DNA of 64,000 bases, taken from an uncultured Saprospiraceae bacterium. Its GTDB lineage: Bacteria > Bacteroidota > Bacteroidia > Chitinophagales > Saprospiraceae. Numbering within the stretch: position 1 is the first letter of the stretch; the number at the start of each line of letters is the position of its first letter. A model generated the notes under the pieces. It saw nothing but the letters and a program-made list of their open reading frames with translations, was not told the origin of the DNA and searched no databases. Shown in pieces: positions 48,094 to 57,476 of the stretch. Location: the NCBI GenBank assembly GCA_937929835.1, contig CALFUU010000012.1:1-64000 (forward strand), given 5' to 3'. The translations under genes and the position numbers were made by a program.

Positions 48094-49014
48094 TTGATTA
48101 CATACATAGCCATATCTGCAGTTAGTCTAGCCGTTTTACTTTTGGCCTCTGATTGGTTTATCGAGTCTGCAGAAAAGATTGGGCTTTCCTTTGGGATATC
48201 TCCCTTTGTGATAGGTGTAACAATTGTAGCCTTTGGAACCTCTCTACCAGAGCTGGCTGCTTCTATTGCCAGTGTTTATTCTGGCACCTCAGAGATCGTG
48301 GTCGGTAACGTTGTCGGTTCTAATATCACCAACATTCTTCTGGTACTGGGTCTTACGTGTATGGTCGGCAAGTCCATCAATTTAGATTTTGACCTATGGG
48401 ATGTCGATATGCCTTTACTATTGGGTTCCTCATTCTTGATGTATTTCATTCTACAAGATGGCCAATTGGCTCTTATTGAATCCCTACTTTTTCTTGCTGC
48501 TTTGGTGGGATTCTTAATCAATAGTGTCGCCAGTTCAGTTCCAGACGAAGATGTAGAAAGACCCACAGTAGGGCCCAAGGATATTGCAAAATTAATAGCT
48601 GGAGGTGTATTGGTTTATTTCGGGGCCAAGTACACCATCTACGGTATAGAAGGCGTGTCTATGATAGCAGGTATAAGCCCTGAGGTCATTTCATTAACTT
48701 TTGTAGCCTTAGGTACTTCCTTGCCAGAGGTAGTCGTCAGTATAGCGGCTGCTAAGAGAGGTAAGCACGCGATAGCTGTCGGTAATGTTTTAGGGTCTAA
48801 TATCTTCAATACTTATGCTGTAATGGCAATACCTTCCCTCCTAGGCGAGTTGTATATTCCAGAAAATGTCATTTCGTTTGGACTTCCATTTATGGTGGCG
48901 ATGACGGTGATGTTTGGCGCGATGACTTTCTCTAGGAAAATATGTAAATGGGAAGGCTTTCTTCTCCTCATATTTTATGCTTATTACTTAGCGCAACAAT
49001 TCTGTAATGTGTAA
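48094..49014 (+). CDS. Calcium/sodium antiporter (YrbG-type, CaCA family)
   Basis: 306 residues from a TTG at 48094 (ITYIAISAVSLAVLLLASDW). A longer frame from TTG 48052 exists, but the first 14 residues are polar and overlap a promoter motif. No ATG is available. Ten membrane helices with the two alpha repeats: VAFGTSLPELAASIAS with VGNVVGSNITNILLVLG, and VALGTSLPEVVVSIAA with VGNVLGSNIFNTYAV. These are the ion-binding motifs of the family, which exchanges Ca2+ for Na+ or H+ in the inner membrane. Gene stands alone. Confidence 0.93.
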   Translation: MITYIAISAVSLAVLLLASDWFIESAEKIGLSFGISPFVIGVTIVAFGTSLPELAASIASVYSGTSEIVVGNVVGSNITNILLVLGLTCMVGKSINLDFDLWDVDMPLLLGSSFLMYFILQDGQLALIESLLFLAALVGFLINSVASSVPDEDVERPTVGPKDIAKLIAGGVLVYFGAKYTIYGIEGVSMIAGISPEVISLTFVALGTSLPEVVVSIAAAKRGKHAIAVGNVLGSNIFNTYAVMAIPSLLGELYIPENVISFGLPFMVAMTVMFGAMTFSRKICKWEGFLLLIFYAYYLAQQFCNV

Positions 49015-49051
49015 TTCTTTGGTAATTCTAATTGTAAAACTTTAAGGTCAA

Positions 49052-50278
49052 ATGGTGCAGAAATTTCAATCGATTTTGTTCTTGACTCTTCTCGCGATGA
49101 CGCTGAGTTTTACCTTATCAGGACAGATATTACCTGTATGCCATTACAGCTTTGATAATGATGATCTATCGGAGTCGACGGGAAATTTTCTTTCGGGGCA
49201 AGCTGCGGAAAGCACAGTGACTTACACCTGTGGGGTTGGAGAGAATTCTAGAGCTCTATTATTCGATGGGTCTGTAGATACCTTGACACTGGATCAAGAA
49301 GTCAGGGATTTATTTGATGAGGATTTTTCTTTTAGTATGTCTTTTTGGGTGGATCCTACGCAAGGCAACTATTCACTGTTTGCGATAGAGGATAGTTGCA
49401 GAATCGATTCTTCTTTTGCTATAATTTATTCTGGAGATGTCAATCAAGTACAAATAGAGTTTGCCCGGGATATTAGCGAATCGGTTATCTTTTCTGCTCC
49501 GCTCAATACGACTAGATGTTGGCACGATTTGATATTTATTAGAGATCAAAACACCTATTCTTTTTATCTAGATAATGAGCTGATTAGAACAACTTTCTTT
49601 GCAGAAGAAATCGTACTGGCGCAAAATGCTGCTGTCGAAGTAGGCTTCTCGGAATGTGTGCCTCTAAGAGATAATTACTTCTCCGGAAGAATAGATGACA
49701 TAAAGGTATTTGACGTGGCTATCGACGTACAAACGGTAGAAGACCTCTCCGCAAATCAAGACCAAATCATTTCTCAGGATACCACAATTTTTGAAGGGGA
49801 TGCTTATCAAATTTTGGCTGGGCCTACCTGTGCCAACACTGTCTCTTGGAACCCTGGTGCTGGTCTAGACCGAACAGATATAACCACACCTATTGCGAGC
49901 CCTACGCAGACGACGCAGTATTTTATAGAATACGATCACGGCAGCTGTATCAGTTCAGATTCTGTATCGGTGTTTGTGATTAATGAGGAAGATATAGATT
50001 GTGGTGAGCTGCTGCTGCCGAGTGCTTTTACACCTAATGGCGACTTGCTCAATGACACTTATGGTATCAGTAATAACTTTATCATAGAGTCTCTAGACCG
50101 CTTCGAAATCTTTGATAGGTGGGGAACAAAATTATTCGAGACAGTAGATAAAAATGCTACTTGGGATGGTACATACAAAGGAGAATCCTTGATGCCGTCG
50201 AGTTATGTTTATAAAATTGAATATTCTTGTATGAACAGTAGTTTCCAAAAATCTGGTAGATTTAATCTTATAAAGTAA
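49052..50278 (+). CDS. Secreted LamG-like protein with T9SS type B sorting domain
   Basis: 408 residues. Signal peptide ~1-25 (ILFLTLLAMTLSFTLSGQ). A concanavalin/LamG-type jellyroll at ~30-230 (CHYSFDNDDLSESTG, FSFSMSFWVDP, NYFSGRIDDIKVFDVAID). A PKD-like short stretch (~235-310) and then the gliding-motility-associated C-terminal domain (CHU_C, type B): LLLPSAFTPNGDLLNDTYGI, LDRFEIFDRWGTKLFE and NATWDGTYKG. Such domains direct secretion through the T9SS, often with a SprF partner. The jellyroll suggests carbohydrate or surface binding. Followed by the lipoprotein gene after 11 bp. Confidence 0.9.
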   Translation: MVQKFQSILFLTLLAMTLSFTLSGQILPVCHYSFDNDDLSESTGNFLSGQAAESTVTYTCGVGENSRALLFDGSVDTLTLDQEVRDLFDEDFSFSMSFWVDPTQGNYSLFAIEDSCRIDSSFAIIYSGDVNQVQIEFARDISESVIFSAPLNTTRCWHDLIFIRDQNTYSFYLDNELIRTTFFAEEIVLAQNAAVEVGFSECVPLRDNYFSGRIDDIKVFDVAIDVQTVEDLSANQDQIISQDTTIFEGDAYQILAGPTCANTVSWNPGAGLDRTDITTPIASPTQTTQYFIEYDHGSCISSDSVSVFVINEEDIDCGELLLPSAFTPNGDLLNDTYGISNNFIIESLDRFEIFDRWGTKLFETVDKNATWDGTYKGESLMPSSYVYKIEYSCMNSSFQKSGRFNLIK

Positions 50279-50289
50279 CCTCATCGTCT

Positions 50290-51018
50290 ATGTTATTCTC
50301 TACATCCTATCCTCAAGCTATTGGACTTATATGTATGTTTTCCTTGATATTGATGGGTTGTGCAGAGGACAAGACCGCTTCCTCAACAGCTAGTAGAATA
50401 ACTGAGCAAAAGATAGAAAAACCTATACCTAGCGCCTCTGTAGACACAGACAAGATCGTCAATTCTCACGAACTGGAATCTAGTCCCGAGGTAAAAAACG
50501 TGGGGGATATGGAAGTAAAGACAGTTACGTCAAAGTCTAATATAGAAGAAAAACCCACTAAAGAAAACGAAGCATCTGAACCTGTTCCAAAGAAACCCAT
50601 TGTAGAAAAAACTGCATCACGTAAACAAAAGAAGGCGAGGGCTAAGCTGTTACCCAATCTAGAATTTGATCTGATACGACATAATTTTGATACTATAACA
50701 TCGGGTTATATCATCGACTACAAATTTGAATTTACCAACACAGGCAAGGGGCCTTTGGTCATAGAAAGTGCCAAAGCAACTTGTGGATGTACTCAGCCGA
50801 GTTATCCTTTCATTCCTATAGAGCCAGGTGAGCGCGGATACATTGGCGTGACTTACAATAGCGTTGGTAAAGAAGGCCAGCAAAAGCCATTGATTACAGT
50901 CAGATCTAATGCCTCTAAGGAGCCTATTGCCTTGATGCTTACAGGCTTTGTCGAGCCCAAAAAGATGACTGAAAAAGATCAGAAGGCGCTCACTAAAGAC
51001 ACCCTTAATAAAGGCTAA
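50290..51018 (+). CDS. Lipoprotein with DUF1573 domain
   Basis: 242 residues. Lipobox MFSLILMGC (Cys ~24), then a long Lys/Glu/Pro-rich flexible linker (~30-120). The C-terminal ~100 residues are a DUF1573 immunoglobulin-like domain: FDTITSGYIIDYKFEFTNTG, the CGCTQP motif, and PGERGYIGVTYNS. The family is common in Bacteroidota outer envelopes; its function is poorly known. The stop is one base from the convergent stop of the giant gene at 51020. Confidence 0.87.
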   Translation: MLFSTSYPQAIGLICMFSLILMGCAEDKTASSTASRITEQKIEKPIPSASVDTDKIVNSHELESSPEVKNVGDMEVKTVTSKSNIEEKPTKENEASEPVPKKPIVEKTASRKQKKARAKLLPNLEFDLIRHNFDTITSGYIIDYKFEFTNTGKGPLVIESAKATCGCTQPSYPFIPIEPGERGYIGVTYNSVGKEGQQKPLITVRSNASKEPIALMLTGFVEPKKMTEKDQKALTKDTLNKG

Positions 51019-51019
51019 G

Positions 51020-54000
51020 CTAGTCCTCTCTCAGTAAAGTGATTTGACCACGAGAAGCAAGTACTAAGCCATCCACATATCGAACATTGGCTATCCAGAC
51101 GTAGACACCTTGTTCTGCATCTTGACCATTTCTAGTGCCATCCCATCCATCATCTCGTGAGGTCGGATGTTCTTTAGCCTCTTCAGGCAATTCGAACACA
51201 ACATTGCCCCATCTATCATAGATAAGGAAGTCTACAACTCTATCTACTCCTCGTCCTGTTTGGATCATTACCCTGTCTTCGGCGTTGCTAGAACCTGCAA
51301 TAAAGAAAGTAGGTACATAGGTCCTTCTTGGTGAGTCTAGGTTGATATTGATTTCGTCTACAGCTGTACAGCCATTGACATCTGTAACGGTGACAGAATA
51401 TGCTGAGGTATTGATGGCCATAATCTCAATAGAATCACAGGTCGGATTTAAGCAAGTAAATGAATCTAAGGATTCCCATTCTATATCACTTATAGCAAAC
51501 GAAGACGTGATGTTTGCAGTTAGAATTATTTCACCACTGCCAACCTCACCTTCAATATCTGGACCCAGATCCACATTGTACTCTGGTTCTGTGTCAATAA
51601 TAACTTCTGGTAATTCAAATGAGCACCCTTCAGAATCAAATACTGTCAAAAAGTATTGGCCAGGTGCTACCATTACACAAGAATCTATTGGAATTCTGTT
51701 GCCAAAATTTATACTATACGTATAACCTATACCTGTTCCACCTGATACAGAAGAGGAATCTACGCCTATACAAACCAATTCTCCAGCACACTGTATTTGT
51801 GTCGCATCTAGAGCGGTTGCAGTCAGTTGATTAGATCCAGAAACTTCTGCGTCGATTATGGTTTCACAACCACAAGCATCAGTAATCGAGATGCTATAGT
51901 TGCCTACATCTAGGCCAGTAGCAATATTCGTCATAGATTCATTGGCGGGCCATAGATAAGTAAATCCTTCGCACCCACCCGTTGGATTCAATGTGATGCT
52001 TCCACCTAGGCCTGAATCAGAACAACCAACATTTGTAATTAGCGTATCGACAGTGATCGTATCAGGCTCCACGACCATAAAGGAATCTATATGCGTACAG
52101 AAATTGCTGTCGGTGAGGGTGACTATATAGGCACCAGCACATAGGTCGTTTCTCGTCCTAGAAGTCATTCCATCTTCCCACATATAAGTATAGATGCCGT
52201 TAGGTGTAGTACCCCCACGTGGATCAAGCTCAATAGTGCCATCGCAGAATCCTCTACAATTAACTGTCACATCTGTAAGATCGTTGAAGAATAAGGAATC
52301 TGGCTCTGTCAACGTAAATCTTACCGTATCTGTACACGCATTGGCATCGCCTATGACAACAAAATTTTCGCCACCAGAAAGCCCAAGTTCTGTATCAAAG
52401 AGACCATTAAGTTCTGTAGTACCCCCGTTCCAAGAGTATGAATACTCTGTGATGTTGCTTGGGTTGGTAGTTATCTCAACAGTTGCATTGCCGTCAGTGC
52501 CTCCAAAACAATTCGGATCAACTGACACATTGATATCAGCAGTAAAGAGCTCGACATCTTCTATCAAGAAAGTATCGGTAGCACTACAAATTCCATCCAT
52601 TATAGTGAAGATGTACTCACCGGAATTCCCGATAAATATACAACCAGGTATATCCATTCCATCTTGATCCAAGCAAACAAGATTACTTCCGATTATCTGC
52701 ACAGTTCCATCGTTGTCGCCTGGGCAGGTGGGCGATGTTACCATTGAAGTATACATCACCTCGTCATCACTCATAAGGGTTATGGATTTACTTGTTTTGC
52801 AACCTGTAGCAGTGTCTTCAATCGTTACTGTGAACGTGTTACCACTTACAAGAATATTCGCAAATATGACTACGCCTTCATTAAACATAAAATCCATCAA
52901 CTCAAAGGTACCTCCAGCTGCTAACTCCACATCCCACGCGTAGCTATAATTGCCTGAGCCTCCAGATAAGTTTTCTACAAAGACTTCACCTCTTACATCA
53001 TCCGGACAAGATTGTGGTTCCACCTTAGATAAATCAAAATCAAAACCAGAAGGAGAATCTAACTGTACAGTTCCCGCTACAGTACAGGCACCACCGTTAA
53101 TACTTACCACCACAGTGTATAGTCCTGGATCAGTAGTCCTAAGTAGGGCACTGTCACCGACATTATCTCCATTAGCGTTGGTCCAAGTAACCATTATATC
53201 TGTTGCGTTACTATTGATGCCAGCACTCAAGACTGCAATTACTGAAGGATCATCACATTGCAAGCTATCCCTAACAACTGGTTCTATCGTCAGAAAATCA
53301 CCGGCTAATAAATCCAGCGTAATTACTTCAAAGCAACCTGACTCTATATCTGTCACGGTGACTATATATTCGCCAGCAGCGACAGGAGAAATGTTATTGT
53401 TCGTCTCACCAGGAAAGTCCTCCCAGTTGTACATAAAGTTGCCACTGCCACCCATTGCATCCACTAAAGCAATGCCATCATCCATACCACAATTTGGCTG
53501 CGTACTGTTGTCAGTAAGAAGGAGTCTTGGCGGTATCGTGTTAGGTACAAAAATCTCAAATTCTACAGTACAATCTGTATTCAAATCTTGGACAAACCAC
53601 GTGTAATTTCCTGTTTCTATATTGGTGGCTTGCTGAAAGGTATTATTACCACCCGTTAATATTTGTGTATTGGTATCATCATTTCTGAGAGAAGAATTAT
53701 AAATACTATTAGGTAAGTCTACTCGAGAAGTCCATCCCATATTTTCTCCACATACTGTAGGTGTTAAGGTATGGATAAAATCAAAGGAATCCCCAACGGG
53801 GATGAATACAGAATAATTAGTCACACAACCATTGGCATCGAAGAACTGACCTCTCAAGGAGTCTTCACCAAATAGGGTAAAGCCTGGGATGACAATGGTA
53901 TCAGTCAACATTGTGGCTCCTCCCAGTCCATAGTCTGGTGTACCCCCGCTAGGAATAATACGGACTTCCCAGTCATCTGCTCCAACACAAGAAGAGGAGT

Positions 54001-55159
54001 CTACTTCGACCTCAAAAGTGATAGGTAGGGGACTAGTAATATCAATAATTGTAGATACTTCGCATCCTGCTTTATCTAAAGCTGTCAAGGTATAAGTCCC
54101 AGCAGTTAGTTGGGTAAAGACCCCAGAACTTTCTGCATTTAATCGAGTGGTCCCATCTGATAAAAACAAATCATAGAGTCCTCTATCTACAGTGGCTCCT
54201 GGTTCTTGAGTATTTCCACCTGCAACAGTATAATTGATCGAAGCTCTAGCATTAGAACAGGCAAGAGGGTCCGGGTCAGAAAAAGCGTTAATCGTTAAGG
54301 GGTCAAAATTATCTGGATCTATGAATTCTATACCCAATCCTGAATTTCCAGGGAAAGGTGTACCATTGACATCAAGAATTTCTAACCCATATTCCGTGTT
54401 GGAGGCGGGTAACACAACTGTTACTAGGTCTCCAGCAGCGGCAATTGTACCAGAATCAAAACCTATTATATCCCAAGTAAACGGGCCCATACCACAGGCT
54501 GAGAATGAAAGGTTGAGAGATCCATCTGGATTCTTACATATGTTTCTATCGATAAGCGTAGGTTCTGTACCACAAATGATACACGCTTCGTCGATTGTAG
54601 GCTCTGTGATTAACAAAACGGTGTCTGGACATTGGATGCCTAGCCCTTCGTTATTTCTAATGACATCATTGTCAAAACCAGAACTGATATTTATGGTAGC
54701 ACAATCCATCTCACCACAGGCGTTGAATAAGATTCTAATCATCTGTGTGCCATCTGGCTGAGTAGCTCCAGTAAAGGCGACATCATCGAAAAACCCAATG
54801 GACATCTTCCCCGAGTTCGCCACCATTTCTAGTTCGGTATTTAGATCTGCAGAGGTAAACAAGGAATTGGGAAAACCAGGAACCACTTGCGGATTGTTAA
54901 ACTGTAACGTGTCTGTATTAAGACAAAGGATGGTAGGGTCCCATTGTATTTCAAATGCAAAGGTTAGGATGTCTTCAAAGTTTTCGACAGAAAGGATCAT
55001 CTCTACTGGATCTCCAGGCATATAGGGCCCTCCAGGAACAAGTTCTTGATTGAAAATCAGTGGATCAGGATATAGTGCATCGCAATCTTGAGAGACTAAG
55101 GGTAGGGTGGATAGAAAAATGGATAGGAGCACAATCAGGCTCTTACTTAGGCTGCTCAT
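51020..55159 (-). CDS. Giant SprB-repeat protein with cohesin-like domain and T9SS type B sorting domain
   Basis: 1379 residues. Signal peptide 1-24 (LIVLLSIFLSTLPLVSQ). Residues ~28-175 read as a cohesin-like beta-sandwich (GDPVEMILSVENFEDILTFA, FEIQWDPTILC, GKMSIGFFDD, GTQMIRILFNACG). Then many SprB-like Ig repeats, ~75-90 residues each (~290-1255), with recurring GGSGNYSYAWD, YIVTVTD and Cys pairs. The C-terminal ~95 residues are a CHU_C type B domain (FFIAGSSNAEDRVMIQ, DFLIYDRWGNVVFELPE, GWDGTRNGQDAEQGVYVW). Expected to be a T9SS-exported surface adhesin. Cohesin-like folds may bind other proteins or simply act as a fold unit; no dockerin is visible in the window. Confidence 0.9.
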   Translation of the reverse strand: MSSLSKSLIVLLSIFLSTLPLVSQDCDALYPDPLIFNQELVPGGPYMPGDPVEMILSVENFEDILTFAFEIQWDPTILCLNTDTLQFNNPQVVPGFPNSLFTSADLNTELEMVANSGKMSIGFFDDVAFTGATQPDGTQMIRILFNACGEMDCATINISSGFDNDVIRNNEGLGIQCPDTVLLITEPTIDEACIICGTEPTLIDRNICKNPDGSLNLSFSACGMGPFTWDIIGFDSGTIAAAGDLVTVVLPASNTEYGLEILDVNGTPFPGNSGLGIEFIDPDNFDPLTINAFSDPDPLACSNARASINYTVAGGNTQEPGATVDRGLYDLFLSDGTTRLNAESSGVFTQLTAGTYTLTALDKAGCEVSTIIDITSPLPITFEVEVDSSSCVGADDWEVRIIPSGGTPDYGLGGATMLTDTIVIPGFTLFGEDSLRGQFFDANGCVTNYSVFIPVGDSFDFIHTLTPTVCGENMGWTSRVDLPNSIYNSSLRNDDTNTQILTGGNNTFQQATNIETGNYTWFVQDLNTDCTVEFEIFVPNTIPPRLLLTDNSTQPNCGMDDGIALVDAMGGSGNFMYNWEDFPGETNNNISPVAAGEYIVTVTDIESGCFEVITLDLLAGDFLTIEPVVRDSLQCDDPSVIAVLSAGINSNATDIMVTWTNANGDNVGDSALLRTTDPGLYTVVVSINGGACTVAGTVQLDSPSGFDFDLSKVEPQSCPDDVRGEVFVENLSGGSGNYSYAWDVELAAGGTFELMDFMFNEGVVIFANILVSGNTFTVTIEDTATGCKTSKSITLMSDDEVMYTSMVTSPTCPGDNDGTVQIIGSNLVCLDQDGMDIPGCIFIGNSGEYIFTIMDGICSATDTFLIEDVELFTADINVSVDPNCFGGTDGNATVEITTNPSNITEYSYSWNGGTTELNGLFDTELGLSGGENFVVIGDANACTDTVRFTLTEPDSLFFNDLTDVTVNCRGFCDGTIELDPRGGTTPNGIYTYMWEDGMTSRTRNDLCAGAYIVTLTDSNFCTHIDSFMVVEPDTITVDTLITNVGCSDSGLGGSITLNPTGGCEGFTYLWPANESMTNIATGLDVGNYSISITDACGCETIIDAEVSGSNQLTATALDATQIQCAGELVCIGVDSSSVSGGTGIGYTYSINFGNRIPIDSCVMVAPGQYFLTVFDSEGCSFELPEVIIDTEPEYNVDLGPDIEGEVGSGEIILTANITSSFAISDIEWESLDSFTCLNPTCDSIEIMAINTSAYSVTVTDVNGCTAVDEININLDSPRRTYVPTFFIAGSSNAEDRVMIQTGRGVDRVVDFLIYDRWGNVVFELPEEAKEHPTSRDDGWDGTRNGQDAEQGVYVWIANVRYVDGLVLASRGQITLLRED

Positions 55160-55305
55160 TAGGTTTCAATTAAGAAGGTAAATATAACCGAAAGATTACA
55201 TATGAACGTCTTGCAAAATGCAGATAGCGATCATCTGAGTTGCTTTATATATTCCATCTAACGTACGATGGTTGCTATGTATGTCAATATTTTTGGGTTT
55301 TATAC

Positions 55306-55338
55306 AAAAAAATAGCCCCTCCGATTATGGAGAGGCTA
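55306..55338 (-). terminator. Rho-independent terminator of the thioredoxin-SPOR gene
   Basis: Ten-base arms 55313-55322 and 55329-55338 (one G-U pair when read on the minus strand) with a 6-base loop and seven T on the minus strand. Confidence 0.85.
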
Positions 55339-55354
55339 GTTTTCATAGTTGGTT

Positions 55355-55377
55355 CGACATCTTTTGATGTCGTTTTT
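55355..55377. terminator. Second hairpin directly after the thioredoxin-SPOR stop
   Basis: CGACATC / GATGTCG arms (55355-55361, 55366-55372) with a TTTT loop. The T-run is on the plus strand, where no gene precedes it, so it may act as a second barrier or mRNA 3'-end stabiliser for the minus-strand gene. Confidence 0.45.
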
Positions 55378-55379
55378 CA

Positions 55380-56156
55380 TTAATGGATAATGGCTGATAT
55401 GCCAAAATCTCTCTGTAATATTCTTCTAAAACCTTCAGCCTCAGCCATCGTGTTAAATTCTCCCATCATCACCTTGTAGTGGGTCATATTTTCCACATAC
55501 TCATTGATGACGATAATAGGCTCTATAAACACTTCTGATAATTCATTGACTTTTTTGAAAGCCTCTGAGTAGTCGGTATAATTAGCCACTTGAACCTTGT
55601 AATTGGTTCGGTTTTTCTCAGCAGAGAGGTAGTTGTTGTACATCTCATCCAAGCTTTTGTCATAAGATCTCTCCTCGGTAGGGCTGCTGTTGTAAGGGTA
55701 ACTTACTGTCAACTCATGTCCATCAGAGTTAAGGTGGAAAGATAGTAGGCTGACCATAGAGTCAGAGCTTAGCGTTTTTTCGATACGATCCACCATTTTT
55801 CCAGCAGAGTTGAATATTAAGATAGTAGGTAACATTCTTACAGAATATTGGCTTTTCAGCTCAGAACCTTCATCATTTTCGATGTCCATCTTAAGGGCCA
55901 CATAATTGGTGTTCATAAGGTCTACGACGTCAGTATTCTTAAAAGTTGTTTTATCCATCCATTTGCAAGGAGTACACCAGTCAGCATAGAACTCGACAAA
56001 TAGTAGTTTTCCCTCGGAATTAGCTTTTGATAAGCCGCTTTCGAATGATCCTGTATGGAATTTGACATTGTTGTCTGGTGCATTATTGGCAGCAACACTC
56101 GTCAATGACAGGGCCAAGAAGAGTATGGCCATCGTGAAAGGAGTCAACAGTCTCAT
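55380..56156 (-). CDS. Periplasmic thioredoxin-like protein with SPOR-type C-terminal domain
   Basis: 258 residues from the ATG at 56156; the longer frame to 56246 only adds a non-signal extension. Signal peptide RLLTPFTMAILFLALSLTSVAA (~1-24). Thioredoxin fold ~35-140 with active site FYADWCTPCKWMD (CxxC) and the cis-Pro in SVRMLPTILIF. Residues ~180-258 resemble a SPOR domain (NYKVQVANYTDYSEAFKKVN, HYKVMMGEFNTMAEAEGFRR), which binds denuded glycan strands of peptidoglycan at division sites. The pairing would tether a disulfide oxidoreductase to the cell wall. Single-gene unit with its own terminators. Confidence 0.87.
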   Translation of the reverse strand: MRLLTPFTMAILFLALSLTSVAANNAPDNNVKFHTGSFESGLSKANSEGKLLFVEFYADWCTPCKWMDKTTFKNTDVVDLMNTNYVALKMDIENDEGSELKSQYSVRMLPTILIFNSAGKMVDRIEKTLSSDSMVSLLSFHLNSDGHELTVSYPYNSSPTEERSYDKSLDEMYNNYLSAEKNRTNYKVQVANYTDYSEAFKKVNELSEVFIEPIIVINEYVENMTHYKVMMGEFNTMAEAEGFRRILQRDFGISAIIH

Positions 56157-56422
56157 ATTAAAATAATTTATGATGTATAAAAAATTGAATTTCATTGGAT
56201 TATGAAATACAAAAGTTGTTCCAAGCAGGTATATTCTTTTGTCCATATGTTAAAATGACCCTTATTGATATATGTAAATAATTGATATACAGTTGTTTAG
56301 GAATTATCATTTTAATTAATATTTAATGCACCTCTCCTGCCCAGAGGCCTCGTCCTGGCTTATAAAGGTGGCGTTACGGGATATTATTCCTTTCTTTGCG
56401 GCATACCTACACGACCAACATT

Positions 56423-57412
56423 ATGAGTAATATAAGAGCCGCCATTACCGCAGTAGCGGGATATGTTCCCGAAGATGTTTTGACCAATAAAGACCTCGAA
56501 ATGCTGGTCGATACCAATGATGAGTGGATTGTTAGCAGAACGGGAATAGAACAGCGACATATCCTCAAAGATCCCACAAAAGCGACCAGTGATATGGGAG
56601 TGGAGGCGATAAAGGTCTTACTAGAAAAGCGGGGTATAGGTCCAGAGGAAATTGATATGATAATAGTCGGTACGGTGACTGGTGATTATGTTTTTCCAGA
56701 TACGGCCAATCTTATAGCGCATAAGATAGGGGCTACAAATGCTTTTGGTTTCGATATTAATGCGGCCTGTTCTGGCTTCCTATTTAGCTTGACTACAGCC
56801 TCTAAATTTATCGAAACAGGCACTCATCAAAAAGTCTTGGTCGTCGGAGCTGATAAGATGTCTTCTATCATTAATTACGAAGATAGGACGACCTGTATAC
56901 TCTTTGGAGATGGTGCGGGAGTGGTCTTGTTAGAGCCAGACACGACAGGTGGCGGCCTAGAAGATGCGTTACTCCGAGGTGATGGTAGTGGTGCCAATTA
57001 TCTCTATCAGAAAGCAGGCGGGAGTCTTAATCCACCCACGGCAGAAACTGTAGCAAGGAATGAGCACGCAGTCTACCAAGAAGGAAGAGTTGTATTTAAG
57101 GCTGCAATTAAGGGAATGTCTGAGAGCATAAGAGAGATATTGGCCAAGAACAACTTGAAGGCAGCGGACGTTGATTATCTCATAGCACACCAAGCCAACA
57201 AACGTATTATCCTTGGCGTGGCTGATATGTTAGATTTCCCAAAAGAGAAGGTGCTCATCAATATAGAGAAATATGGCAATACGACTGCCGCTACCATACC
57301 GCTGTGCCTAAGAGATTTTGAATCTAAATTCAAAAAAGGAGACAGAATCCTATTGACAGCCTTTGGAGGAGGTTTTACTTGGGGTTCAATTATACTGAAA
57401 TGGGCTTATTAG
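56423..57412 (+). CDS. fabH: 3-oxoacyl-ACP synthase III (FabH)
   Basis: 329 residues from the ATG at 56423 (upstream frame to 56396 lacks a good start). FabH condenses acetyl-CoA or a branched acyl-CoA with malonyl-ACP to start fatty acid synthesis. Catalytic triad: Cys116 in DINAACSGFLFSL, His in DYLIAHQANKRII (~245) and Asn in NIEKYGNTTAATIP (~275). Typical length. Upstream of efp-accB-accC; biotin carboxyl carrier and carboxylase then provide malonyl-CoA, so the neighbourhood is a fatty-acid-initiation group. Confidence 0.96.
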   Translation: MSNIRAAITAVAGYVPEDVLTNKDLEMLVDTNDEWIVSRTGIEQRHILKDPTKATSDMGVEAIKVLLEKRGIGPEEIDMIIVGTVTGDYVFPDTANLIAHKIGATNAFGFDINAACSGFLFSLTTASKFIETGTHQKVLVVGADKMSSIINYEDRTTCILFGDGAGVVLLEPDTTGGGLEDALLRGDGSGANYLYQKAGGSLNPPTAETVARNEHAVYQEGRVVFKAAIKGMSESIREILAKNNLKAADVDYLIAHQANKRIILGVADMLDFPKEKVLINIEKYGNTTAATIPLCLRDFESKFKKGDRILLTAFGGGFTWGSIILKWAY

Positions 57413-57446
57413 TCCATTACCCGCTTATTTCTGCATCTAATTTTCC

Positions 57447-57454
57447 TACTTTTG
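57447..57454 (+). promoter_or_regulatory. Candidate -7 element upstream of efp-accB-accC
   Basis: TACTTTTG fits TAnnTTTG, 22 bases before the efp ATG. The -33 region has only a TTAT. Confidence 0.4.
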
Positions 57455-57476
57455 GAGCACATTAAAATCAAGCTAA

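Noticed and set aside
52950-53606. 218-codon plus-strand ORF inside the cohesin/SprB giant gene
   Set aside because: Antisense of a strongly coding repeat gene; Ser/Pro/Thr-rich shadow without a recognised motif.
56385-56397. TTTCTTTG before fabH as a promoter
   Set aside because: Differs from TAnnTTTG at the key A and no TTG lies at the -33 position.
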